Source of the DNA: SAT2750 sp964476375
GTDB taxonomy: Bacteria; Planctomycetota; Planctomycetia; Pirellulales; Pirellulaceae
Direction: 5' to 3'
DNA length: 13,142 bases
NCBI GenBank assembly: GCA_964476375.1
Contig: CAYYZW010000163.1
Location: forward strand, 1-13,142
Positions 1-5,988 of the stretch are shown piece after piece. Numbering within the stretch: the stretch's first letter is position 1; each line of letters opens with the position of its first letter. Below the pieces are notes generated by a model. It made no database searches. It was not told the origin of the DNA and worked only from the letters and a program-made list of their open reading frames with translations. The translations under genes were made by a program, and so were the position numbers.

Positions 1-458
1 TGGAAAACGAGACCGGAGACAGGATTCGTGAACTCGGCAAGGAATATGGTACGACAACAGGCCGTCCCCGGCGCTGTGGCTGGCTGGATGTTGTCGCGGT
101 GCGGTATGCGGCCCGTCTGGGAGGTGTGAATGCGCTCTCGGTGATGATGCTGGACGTGCTGAGCCAGTTGCCGGAGATCAAGATCTGTATCGGTTATGAA
201 CTGAACGGGCAACGGATCGATCATTTCCCCAGCCACGCCGATGATCTCCGGTCCGTGACTCCGATTTACGAGACTATCGAAGGCTGGGAACAGGACGTGA
301 CAGGCGCACGCAGTATGGATGATTTGCCGGTCGGAGCGCATCAGTACCTGGAACGGGTCAGCGAGCTGGTGGGATGTCCGGTCGAAGTGGTTTCAGTGGG
401 ACCGGACCGGGAGCAGACAATCTTTGTTTCAGGAAACCCGCTGGCGGTCTCTTCCTGA
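1..458 (+). CDS. purA: Adenylosuccinate synthetase, C-terminal part (5' end outside window)
   Basis: This is the C-terminal third of adenylosuccinate synthetase, which joins IMP and aspartate using GTP in the first committed step to AMP in the cytoplasm. The reading frame is open from base 3 and reads GKEYGTTTGRPRRCGWLD near its start. This is the conserved family block in which the TTGRPRR segment binds IMP and substrate phosphate. The following VRYAARLGGVNALSVMMLDVL stretch and the NG, GW and Y-IE-I-type ending are also typical of PurA. About 151 codons are present of the usual 420-440, so the gene starts well outside the window; the first ATG in frame, at 99, is internal. The stop is TGA at 456-458. 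The frame is intact, with no sign of decay. Identity is certain from the motif alone. Confidence 0.96.
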   Translation, partial: ENETGDRIRELGKEYGTTTGRPRRCGWLDVVAVRYAARLGGVNALSVMMLDVLSQLPEIKICIGYELNGQRIDHFPSHADDLRSVTPIYETIEGWEQDVTGARSMDDLPVGAHQYLERVSELVGCPVEVVSVGPDREQTIFVSGNPLAVSS

Positions 459-515
459 CTCTTCCAAAGAGGAGATTGGGAGAAGTAAAAATAACCTGTC
501 GGTTAAGGTTCCGCG

Positions 516-521
516 TATAAT
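516..521 (+). promoter_or_regulatory. Probable -10 box for the uppS-cdsA unit
   Basis: A perfect TATAAT hexamer lies 41 bp before the uppS start and is followed by GGCTGCC. No good -35 hexamer is visible at 16-18 bp spacing; the candidates there match TTGACA at only two or so positions. The call therefore rests on the -10 box and its placement. The same TATAATGGC string recurs upstream of the oxidoreductase gene at the right edge. Confidence 0.4.
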
Positions 522-545
522 GGCTGCCATCCGGCAATTCGCCCG

Positions 546-555
546 CCTCCGGAGG
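546..555 (+). promoter_or_regulatory. uppS ribosome binding site inside a palindrome
   Basis: GGAGG at 551-555 lies 7 nt before the GTG start at 563 and fixes that start. It is directly preceded by its own complement CCTCC, giving the perfect 10-bp palindrome CCTCCGGAGG. With no loop it cannot form a full intramolecular hairpin, but the half-sites could pair with other segments. Confidence 0.6.
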
Positions 556-562
556 ATGCTGC

Positions 563-1351
563 GTGTCTGCCCAATCCACCCCCTCAACTGATACTTCGAC
601 ACCGACGGGTGAAGTGCCGCGGCATGTTGCCATCATCATGGATGGAAATGGCCGCTGGGCCGAGCAGCAGAACCTGCCGCGGATCGAAGGGCACCGTGGT
701 GGCGTCGCCAGCGTGCGGCGCGTGGTAGAAGAGTCCGTACGGCTGGGGATCGAGCAGCTGACACTTTACTGCCTCTCGAGTGAAAACTGGAAACGACCCC
801 AGGAAGAACTGGATTTCCTTTTGCACCTCCTGCAGCAGTACATGATCGAGGAGCGATCCAGGATCATGGACCAGCAGGTCCGGGTACGTACGATTGGCCG
901 CCGGGACACGATCCCGGAGGCGGTCTTGCAAGAGATCGACAAGACAATTGAACTGAGCGCGGAAAACCAGGGGACCTGTCTCTGCCTGGCGATTAATTAT
1001 GGGAGCCGGTGCGAGATTGTGGATGCGGTGCGATCCATCGTGAGGAAGGTGAATGAGCAGGGACTTGACTGGAATCAGATCGATGAGCAGGTGATAAGCG
1101 AGAGCCTGGATACGGCCGGCATGCCGGATCCTGACCTCCTGATTCGGACCGCGGGGGAGCAGCGTTTAAGTAACTTTTTGCTCTGGCAGGCCAGTTATGC
1201 CGAGCTCTGGATTACGGAGAAATGCTGGCCGGAGTTCCAGGAGGCAGACTTGCGCCTGGCCATCAGGGATTATGCTGGACGGGTTCGTCGGTTTGGGGGG
1301 CTGGTGAATCACGAGGTTCAGCAGCAGGATAGGGAAACGAGAGATGGCTAA
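563..1351 (+). CDS. uppS: Isoprenyl transferase (undecaprenyl diphosphate synthase)
   Basis: This is a cis-prenyltransferase that extends farnesyl diphosphate with isopentenyl diphosphate to make C55 undecaprenyl diphosphate, the lipid carrier for cell-wall and surface polysaccharide units. At 262 aa it is full length. The signature HVAIIMDGNGRWA starts at residue 21, with the catalytic Asp at D27. It is followed by the LYCLSSENWKRP block and, near the C-terminus, IRTAGEQRLSNFLLWQ and the YAELW segment that form the IPP/Mg site. RTAGE replaces the commoner RTSGE or RTGGE and is probably neutral. The start is GTG at 563, chosen because GGAGG lies 7 nt upstream and the family block follows after a normal short leader. 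The gene overlaps cdsA by 8 bp, so the two are probably translated together. Confidence 0.96.
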   Translation: MSAQSTPSTDTSTPTGEVPRHVAIIMDGNGRWAEQQNLPRIEGHRGGVASVRRVVEESVRLGIEQLTLYCLSSENWKRPQEELDFLLHLLQQYMIEERSRIMDQQVRVRTIGRRDTIPEAVLQEIDKTIELSAENQGTCLCLAINYGSRCEIVDAVRSIVRKVNEQGLDWNQIDEQVISESLDTAGMPDPDLLIRTAGEQRLSNFLLWQASYAELWITEKCWPEFQEADLRLAIRDYAGRVRRFGGLVNHEVQQQDRETRDG

Positions 1352-2252
1352 GCGGCTTCTTTCCGCCAGCGTGATCATCGCGATCCTGCTCGGCGTGATC
1401 TACCTTGATCTCAAGGAACCCCTTGCCGATGTGCCGGGATTATGGCTTGTTCCCGTTTTCTTCCTCCTCTCGCTCCTTGCCGCCGGAGAGATGATCACGC
1501 TCCTGAAGGAAGGCGGCCAGGAGACAAGCCGCTGGGCCGTGTTACTTGGTGTGATCCTGGTCGACCTGGCTGTCTGTATCCCGATACTGGCACGGGTAGC
1601 CGGACAGGAATATCCCGCCGACTGCCCCGTGGGACGTGCCGGCCTGCCACTGCTTGGCATGGCCGCGGCAATCATCGTGATTTTTTTTGCCGAGATGCTC
1701 AGTTACGATCCGGACCGTCCGGTGATACCACGTGTTGCGGCAGGCGTGCTGGCAGTTGGTTACGTAGGAGTTCTGGGGAGTTTCCTGGTGCTGGTGCGTG
1801 GCCTGGGCAGCCCGGGAACGGGAATGGCAGCCTTGCTGTCGGTTATTTTTGTCACCAAGATGTCGGACAGCGGAGCCTACTTTGTGGGCAAGTCCATCGG
1901 GCGGCATAAGCTGGCTCCGAAACTCAGCCCGGGCAAGACGATCGAGGGTCTGGTCGGTGGTGTTGTGTTCGGCTGCCTGGCCTCGCTGCTCTTTTTCCAC
2001 GTCGTGATCGACTGGCTGGTGATGGAACCGAAACGCCCTGCACTGGCTCTTTGCCTGCTCTACGGCCTGGTTCTGACGCTGGTTGGAGTGATAGGAGATC
2101 TGGCCGAGTCCCTTTTGAAACGACATGCCGGCCAGAAGGATTCAAGCCACTGGCTGCCTGGACTGGGGGGGGTGCTGGATATCCTTGATTCACTACTGTT
2201 TGCCTTTCTTGTGGGCTATCTTTTCTGGGTTGCGGGCCTGCTGGGGATCTGA
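1344..2252 (+). CDS. cdsA: Phosphatidate cytidylyltransferase (CDP-diacylglycerol synthase)
   Basis: This integral membrane enzyme converts phosphatidate and CTP to CDP-diacylglycerol, the precursor of phospholipids. The 302-aa sequence is strongly hydrophobic with about eight predicted membrane segments. Family blocks visible are DSGAYFVGKSIGRHKLAPKLSPGKTIEG (split here: D175 and K198 lie in it) and the C-terminal signature starting at S256 with SLLKR, KD at 265-266 and DILD at 279-282. In that signature the usual His of HGG is Leu (L274) and the usual Arg of DRxD is Ile (I280), while the flanking acidic residues are kept. An 8-G run lies at 2165-2172 within it. The ATG at 1344 overlaps the uppS stop (ATGGCTAA). 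uppS-cdsA pairing is a common bacterial arrangement and supports the assignment. Confidence 0.93.
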   Translation: MAKRLLSASVIIAILLGVIYLDLKEPLADVPGLWLVPVFFLLSLLAAGEMITLLKEGGQETSRWAVLLGVILVDLAVCIPILARVAGQEYPADCPVGRAGLPLLGMAAAIIVIFFAEMLSYDPDRPVIPRVAAGVLAVGYVGVLGSFLVLVRGLGSPGTGMAALLSVIFVTKMSDSGAYFVGKSIGRHKLAPKLSPGKTIEGLVGGVVFGCLASLLFFHVVIDWLVMEPKRPALALCLLYGLVLTLVGVIGDLAESLLKRHAGQKDSSHWLPGLGGVLDILDSLLFAFLVGYLFWVAGLLGI

Positions 2253-2334
2253 ACAGATGACGCTCCCTGGTCAGGACCGGGGGGCCGGCCCGGTTTCGAA
2301 TCCACCAGGACGTGTTTCTTTGTTCTCTTTGGCA

Positions 2335-2340
2335 TATAGT
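2335..2340 (+). promoter_or_regulatory. Possible -10 box for the phoH unit
   Basis: TATAGT matches the sigma70 -10 consensus at five of six positions and sits 39 bp before the phoH ATG. No convincing -35 element is present at normal spacing; the upstream sequence is T-rich (TTTCTTTGTTCTCTTT). Placement in the gap between two gene pairs is the main support. Confidence 0.25.
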
Positions 2341-2360
2341 TGATGAGGGAACCCGGTCCC

Positions 2361-2374
2361 GCCCGCAGGCGGGC
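2361..2374 (+). promoter_or_regulatory. GC hairpin directly before the phoH start
   Basis: GCCCGC-AG-GCGGGC forms a perfect inverted repeat (five to six bp, short loop) ending 5 nt before the phoH ATG at 2380. It covers the place where a Shine-Dalgarno sequence would sit, and the only purine-rich stretch there (GGCGGG) is inside the stem. It may limit initiation, but this has not been shown. Confidence 0.4.
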
Positions 2375-2379
2375 TATTC

Positions 2380-3363
2380 ATGAACGTGCCAATTTCTAAA
2401 GCGATGTTTGAGTCAACCCTGAACCTGTCGGAACCGGACCAGCTGCTTGCCCTGTTCGGTGCCAATGATCAGAACCTGCGGCTGGTTCGTGACACCCTGG
2501 CCGTATCGATCACCCATCGGGACGGCCGAATCCGGGTGCGTGGTGAAAAACCAACGGTTATCCAGGCGACGGATGTGCTGGAGCAGCTCAAGGGAATGGT
2601 GCAGCGGCAGGGAGAGCTTTCCACAGTCGAGGTCCAGCAGGTACTTTCCGCGGTGACCGGGGATGGTGAAGTCCATCGCTGTAACACGATTGATGTGATG
2701 AACGCGGGACGGGAGATCCGGCCCCGCACGCCAGGGCAGGCACGATATGTCCAGTCGATTCGGGACAATGAACTGGTCTTTGCCATCGGCCCGGCCGGTA
2801 CGGGAAAGACCTTCCTGGCGGTTGCCATGGCCGTGGAAGCCCTCAAGCGTCAGTCGGTGCGAAAGATTGTCCTTGTCCGGCCGGCCGTGGAGGCCGGGGA
2901 GAGCCTTGGGTACCTGCCGGGGGATCTGCACGCAAAGATCAATCCGTACCTGCGGCCGCTACTGGATGCCCTCTACACGATGATCGACTACGACGCGGTC
3001 AAGCAGCTGATGGAAAAGGATGTGATCGAGGTTGTCCCCCTGGCGTACATGCGGGGCCGTACGCTGGAGGACGCTTTCATGATCCTGGACGAGGCTCAGA
3101 ACACGACAATTTCCCAGATGAAGATGTTTCTCACGCGAATGGGGACTGGTTCTTGCATCGTCGCTTCCGGCGATTCGACCCAGGTGGATCTGCCTCGTAA
3201 TACGACCAGCGGCCTGACCGATGCTATCTCGCGGCTTGAATCCATCAAGGGAGTGGCCCATGTTCGGTTGAGTGGCTCGGATATCGTGCGTCATCGGCTG
3301 GTCCAGGATATTGTCAGGGCATACGAGGAATCGGTGACGGGGAAGCGGCAGAGGAGGAAGTGA
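2380..3363 (+). CDS. phoH: PhoH-family ATPase (YbeZ type)
   Basis: This is a cytoplasmic P-loop ATPase of the PhoH/YbeZ family, linked to RNA metabolism and found with the rRNA-processing endonuclease YbeY. At 327 aa it has the usual length. An N-terminal KH-like region (about residues 20-90) is followed by the PhoH ATPase domain. Walker A is GPAGTGKT at 137-144 and Walker B is MILDEAQ at 234-240. The LVRPAVEAGESLGYLPGDL and SGDSTQVDLP blocks are diagnostic of the family. The ATG at 2380 is preceded by a hairpin and lacks a clear ribosome binding site; ATG at 2404 (M9) is an alternative but has no better site. The stop overlaps the GTG of ybeY (GTGA). Confidence 0.95.
   Translation: MNVPISKAMFESTLNLSEPDQLLALFGANDQNLRLVRDTLAVSITHRDGRIRVRGEKPTVIQATDVLEQLKGMVQRQGELSTVEVQQVLSAVTGDGEVHRCNTIDVMNAGREIRPRTPGQARYVQSIRDNELVFAIGPAGTGKTFLAVAMAVEALKRQSVRKIVLVRPAVEAGESLGYLPGDLHAKINPYLRPLLDALYTMIDYDAVKQLMEKDVIEVVPLAYMRGRTLEDAFMILDEAQNTTISQMKMFLTRMGTGSCIVASGDSTQVDLPRNTTSGLTDAISRLESIKGVAHVRLSGSDIVRHRLVQDIVRAYEESVTGKRQRRK
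3351..3357 (+). promoter_or_regulatory. ybeY ribosome binding site within the phoH end
   Basis: GAGGAGG in the last phoH codons lies only 2-5 nt before the GTG at 3360. It is the strongest Shine-Dalgarno match in this cluster and supports the overlapping GTG start of ybeY. Confidence 0.5.
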
Positions 3364-3875
3364 ACCGGGCAGTTGACAGGACGGGAGCGACAATCTTGAT
3401 CGAGATCGATGTGGTGGACCGCCAGGGGACCCATCAGGTGGATAAAGAACGGCTGGTCGACGCGACCCGGCACGTGCTGCAAACGCACGGGGTGACGTCC
3501 GGCCAGGTGTCGATCGCCGTGCTCGACAATCACATGATTCATGAATTGAACCGGGAGTTCCTCGATCACGATTTTGCCACCGACGTGTTGAGTTTCGTAC
3601 TGGAACGTGAGGACGGCATGCTGGAAGGGGAGATTGCGGTCAGTGTCGAGATGGCTTCCGAGCAGGCAGAGCATTATGGCTGGCCGACCGCCCATGAACT
3701 CCTGCTCTACGTGGTCCACGGAGCACTCCATCTGGTTGGGCTCGATGACAAGCAGCCGGAATCTCTCAAGCAGATGCGGTCTGCTGAACAGCAGGCCTGT
3801 GAGTGGCTGGGGATCGGCCCGCCTCCCCAGCGGCCGCCCCATGATCCCGTTCCCGGAGACGATACAAGCTCATGA
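3360..3875 (+). CDS. ybeY: Endoribonuclease YbeY (16S rRNA maturation)
   Basis: This is a UPF0054-family zinc-dependent endoribonuclease, known in bacteria for 16S rRNA 3'-end maturation and 70S ribosome quality control. It is 171 aa, near the usual 150-170. The metal site reads HGALHLVGLDD: H120 and H124 are the first two ligands, but the position of the third His in the standard H-x3-H-x5-H motif is Asp (D130). The preceding NREFLDHDFATDVLSF segment matches the family block (N-x-x-F-x-x-x-D-x-x-T-D-V-L-S-F). The start is GTG at 3360, overlapping the phoH stop by 4 bp. A proline-rich tail of about 20 residues ends the protein. PhoH next door strongly supports the assignment. Confidence 0.94.
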   Translation: MNRAVDRTGATILIEIDVVDRQGTHQVDKERLVDATRHVLQTHGVTSGQVSIAVLDNHMIHELNREFLDHDFATDVLSFVLEREDGMLEGEIAVSVEMASEQAEHYGWPTAHELLLYVVHGALHLVGLDDKQPESLKQMRSAEQQACEWLGIGPPPQRPPHDPVPGDDTSS

Positions 3876-5152
3876 ACGAATCCGTCCCCTTCTGGTTGGG
3901 AATCCTGGGCTGGTCGGCGACCGTTGTGGGAGCGATCGGGGCCCGTGTGCTGGATGATTTCTCCCGGCATGAGTTGAAGGACTACAGCCGGTACCATGGC
4001 AGGGCCACTTTTTTTCAGAAAGTGCTTGCCTGGCATGACCGGGCATCCCTGGCTGCAGAAACCCTGCTCTCGGTGGGAATTATCCTGCTGCTGGTTGTCG
4101 GTGGGAAATGGGCTCTCAGCGCCTCTCCCTCGCTGCTCTCTCTTGTGCTTTTGGTCCTGGCAGTCCTGGCGACCGTGGTCTGGATTCCCCGCGCCGTGGT
4201 GCGCGTCTGGTCGGCACCGGTTATTTACCATACCTGGTACCTCTGGGTGGGGATCACCGTTGTCATGTGGCCACTGACTTTTGGGGTTCATATCGTGGAG
4301 GGGCTGGTGCACCGGCTGGCCGGACGCGTCGACGAGCAGGAAGATGAGGAGGAGGCTTTTGAGGAAGAGATCCGTGCCATTGTGACTGCCGGTCTTCAGG
4401 AGGGGCTTCTGGAAGAGGACGCCCGTGAGATGATTGAAAGCGTGATTGAGCTGGGAGATGCCGACGTGCGGGATATCATGACCCCGCGAAGCGAGGTCGA
4501 TGCCCTGGAGGTGTCCCAGGGATGGGAGGACGTACTCTCCTTCGTGATCCGCTGTAAACGCACCAGGATCCCTGTTTACAAGCGGACCCTGGATGAGGTC
4601 GTCGGTATTCTTTATGTCAAGGATCTGCTTCCTCGAATCAAGGTAAGTGGGCACCAGGAGGGCGAGCAGTTATCTGACTTCTTGCGACCCGCCTGGTCGG
4701 TACCCGCGAGCAAGCCGGTGGACGATCTCTTGCGGGAATTCCAGCGGACCCGCAATCACATGGCGATCGTCGTGGATGAATACCGGGCGACAGCCGGCGT
4801 GGTAACGATCGAGGATGCGCTGGAGGAAATCGTAGGCGAGATCCATGATGAACATGAAGCGGAAGATGAGCGGGAATTCATCGTGGTGGATGACCATGCG
4901 GTCGAGGTGCAAGGCCGTGCCCACCTGGATGACCTGAACGACCAGCTCGCATTCAAGCTCCCGGAGCCGGACGAATGTGACACGGTCGCCGGCCTGGTCA
5001 TTCACCAGCTTGGGTATATACCTGCCGTGGCAGAACAGGTGGTGATCAATGACCTCTGTTTTACCATCCTGGAGGCGTCCAGCCGGCGGATTGACCGTTT
5101 GCGGATTGAGCAGCGTGGGGGAAACCAGGATGTCGCGGAAAAGGATTCCTGA
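3872..5152 (+). CDS. CNNM/HlyC-CorC family membrane protein with CBS pair
   Basis: This 426-aa protein has a DUF21/CNNM-type membrane part (hydrophobic segments near residues 6-25, 64-81, 88-108 and 125-145). An acidic linker (EDEEEAFEEE) follows, then two CBS domains (about 195-315, from DIMTPRSEV to VVDEYRATAGVVTIEDALEEIVG) and a C-terminal CorC/HlyC domain (about 325-410). CBS pairs bind adenine nucleotides, and relatives are implicated in Mg/Co export or, as with E. coli YbeX beside ybeY, in ribosome function. The substrate is not known here. The first helix lacks the usual SGxE-type motif of DUF21 transporters and reads GAIGARVLDDFSRHEL. The ATG overlaps the ybeY stop (ATGA), so the two are translationally coupled. 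The C-terminal half is recognised confidently; the membrane part is divergent. Confidence 0.88.
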   Translation: MNESVPFWLGILGWSATVVGAIGARVLDDFSRHELKDYSRYHGRATFFQKVLAWHDRASLAAETLLSVGIILLLVVGGKWALSASPSLLSLVLLVLAVLATVVWIPRAVVRVWSAPVIYHTWYLWVGITVVMWPLTFGVHIVEGLVHRLAGRVDEQEDEEEAFEEEIRAIVTAGLQEGLLEEDAREMIESVIELGDADVRDIMTPRSEVDALEVSQGWEDVLSFVIRCKRTRIPVYKRTLDEVVGILYVKDLLPRIKVSGHQEGEQLSDFLRPAWSVPASKPVDDLLREFQRTRNHMAIVVDEYRATAGVVTIEDALEEIVGEIHDEHEAEDEREFIVVDDHAVEVQGRAHLDDLNDQLAFKLPEPDECDTVAGLVIHQLGYIPAVAEQVVINDLCFTILEASSRRIDRLRIEQRGGNQDVAEKDS

Positions 5153-5197
5153 CGGAAGTAAAACAGGAGATGTCGTGTGGACAGCTGGTAACAGGTC

Positions 5198-5950
5198 ATG
5201 AGCTTAGAGAAAACAGATGCGATCGTGATACGGCTGGTTGACTTCAGTGAGACGAGTTGCGTGGTCACACTTTTCAGCCGGGATTACGGTAAGATCGCCG
5301 CCCTGGCCAAGGGCGCGCGCCGCCCCAAGGGGCCCTTTGACTCTGCCCTTGACCTGCTTACGGTTTGTCGAATAGTCTTCCTCCACAAATCATCTGACGC
5401 GCTTGATCTTTTGACGGAAGCGAAGATGGTGCGCCGGTTTCGATCGGCCTCCAGGAGCCTCCCTCATCTGTATGCCGCCTATTACATTGCCGAGTTACTT
5501 GCTGCCCTGACCGACGATGCGGATCCTCACGAGGAACTCTTCGATGCGGCCCTGGCAGCGATCACGGCACTGGATGAACTGGCAGATATCGAGGCCACGG
5601 TGGTTCGTTTTGAATTAGAAACGCTTCGGATCCTGGGTCACTTGCCGTCGGTGGACCTCTGTACCGGTTGTGGTATAGAGATCGACGGAGAGGGCCGGGT
5701 AGCATTTGGCCAGTTGACCGGCGGTGTCCTCTGTGGGAATTGCCGGCAGGGCCAGTCGCAGGTTCTGGGTGTGAGCCAGGAGGTACTGCAGGCGATTCGG
5801 GAGACAACCGGTTCGGACCAGGTGACCCCCCCACTGGATCTCCAGGTCCGGGGTGAATTGCGTGGCGTGATGAACCATTATGTTGCCCACCTGATGGGAC
5901 GTCGGCCGCGAATGCAGAATTTCCTGGGATCCACAGACCAAACCGTTTAA
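5198..5950 (+). CDS. recO: DNA repair protein RecO
   Basis: RecO helps load RecA on SSB-coated single-stranded DNA together with RecR in the RecF pathway and anneals complementary strands. At 250 aa the length is typical. The N-terminal OB-fold carries the family opening (TDAIVIRLVDFSETSCVVTL) and the KGARRPKGPF block. A helical region follows, and then a four-Cys zinc motif: C155-x2-C158 and C179-x2-C182. The start is ATG at 5198. The in-frame GTG at 5177 hits a stop four codons on, so no longer form is possible. No clear Shine-Dalgarno sequence is visible. recO also follows the phoH-ybeY region in Bacillus-type genomes, so this neighbourhood is a known one. Confidence 0.93.
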   Translation: MSLEKTDAIVIRLVDFSETSCVVTLFSRDYGKIAALAKGARRPKGPFDSALDLLTVCRIVFLHKSSDALDLLTEAKMVRRFRSASRSLPHLYAAYYIAELLAALTDDADPHEELFDAALAAITALDELADIEATVVRFELETLRILGHLPSVDLCTGCGIEIDGEGRVAFGQLTGGVLCGNCRQGQSQVLGVSQEVLQAIRETTGSDQVTPPLDLQVRGELRGVMNHYVAHLMGRRPRMQNFLGSTDQTV

Positions 5951-5966
5951 GAAAATAGTCGAGCTG

Positions 5967-5972
5967 TATACT
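5967..5972 (+). promoter_or_regulatory. Possible -10 box for the lipoprotein pair
   Basis: TATACT followed by GGCC lies 16 bp before the TPR lipoprotein ATG, in the 38-bp gap after recO. It matches the -10 consensus at five of six positions. No good -35 hexamer is present, and the leader would be very short (about 10 nt), so the call is tentative. Confidence 0.3.
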
Positions 5973-5988
5973 GGCCAAGAGGAAAAGG

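Larger units (their letters stand above)
459..562. other. purA-uppS intergenic region
   Basis: This 104-bp gap holds a small inverted repeat just after the purA stop (CTCTT-CCA-AAGAG, 459-471) with no T-run behind it, so it is a poor intrinsic terminator. It also holds the TATAAT box at 516-521 and the Shine-Dalgarno palindrome at 546-555, both listed separately. No small ORF or RNA gene is evident. Confidence 0.6.
2253..2379. other. cdsA-phoH intergenic region
   Basis: This 127-bp gap contains a 10-bp palindrome GGGCCGGCCC at 2282-2291, a TATAGT box at 2335-2340, and a GC hairpin against the phoH start, both of the latter listed separately. No T-tract terminator and no plausible small ORF are seen. 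It probably separates the uppS-cdsA unit from the phoH unit. Confidence 0.5.

Noticed and set aside
459..471. Inverted repeat after purA as a terminator
   Set aside because: The stem is only 5 bp with a 3-nt loop and no T-run follows, so it is too weak to call.
2165..2172. Run of eight G in cdsA as a phase-variable tract
   Set aside because: It encodes the conserved GG of the family signature, the frame is intact, and a housekeeping lipid gene is an unlikely target for phase variation.
2282..2291. GGGCCGGCCC palindrome as a terminator or operator
   Set aside because: It has no loop and no T-tract, and such GC palindromes arise easily in GC-rich DNA. There is no second copy nearby.
3707..4654. 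A 315-codon open frame on the - strand opposite ybeY and the CBS protein gene
   Set aside because: The translation is rich in His, Pro, Gln and Asp with no family pattern, and the + strand genes there are certain. It is a shadow frame.
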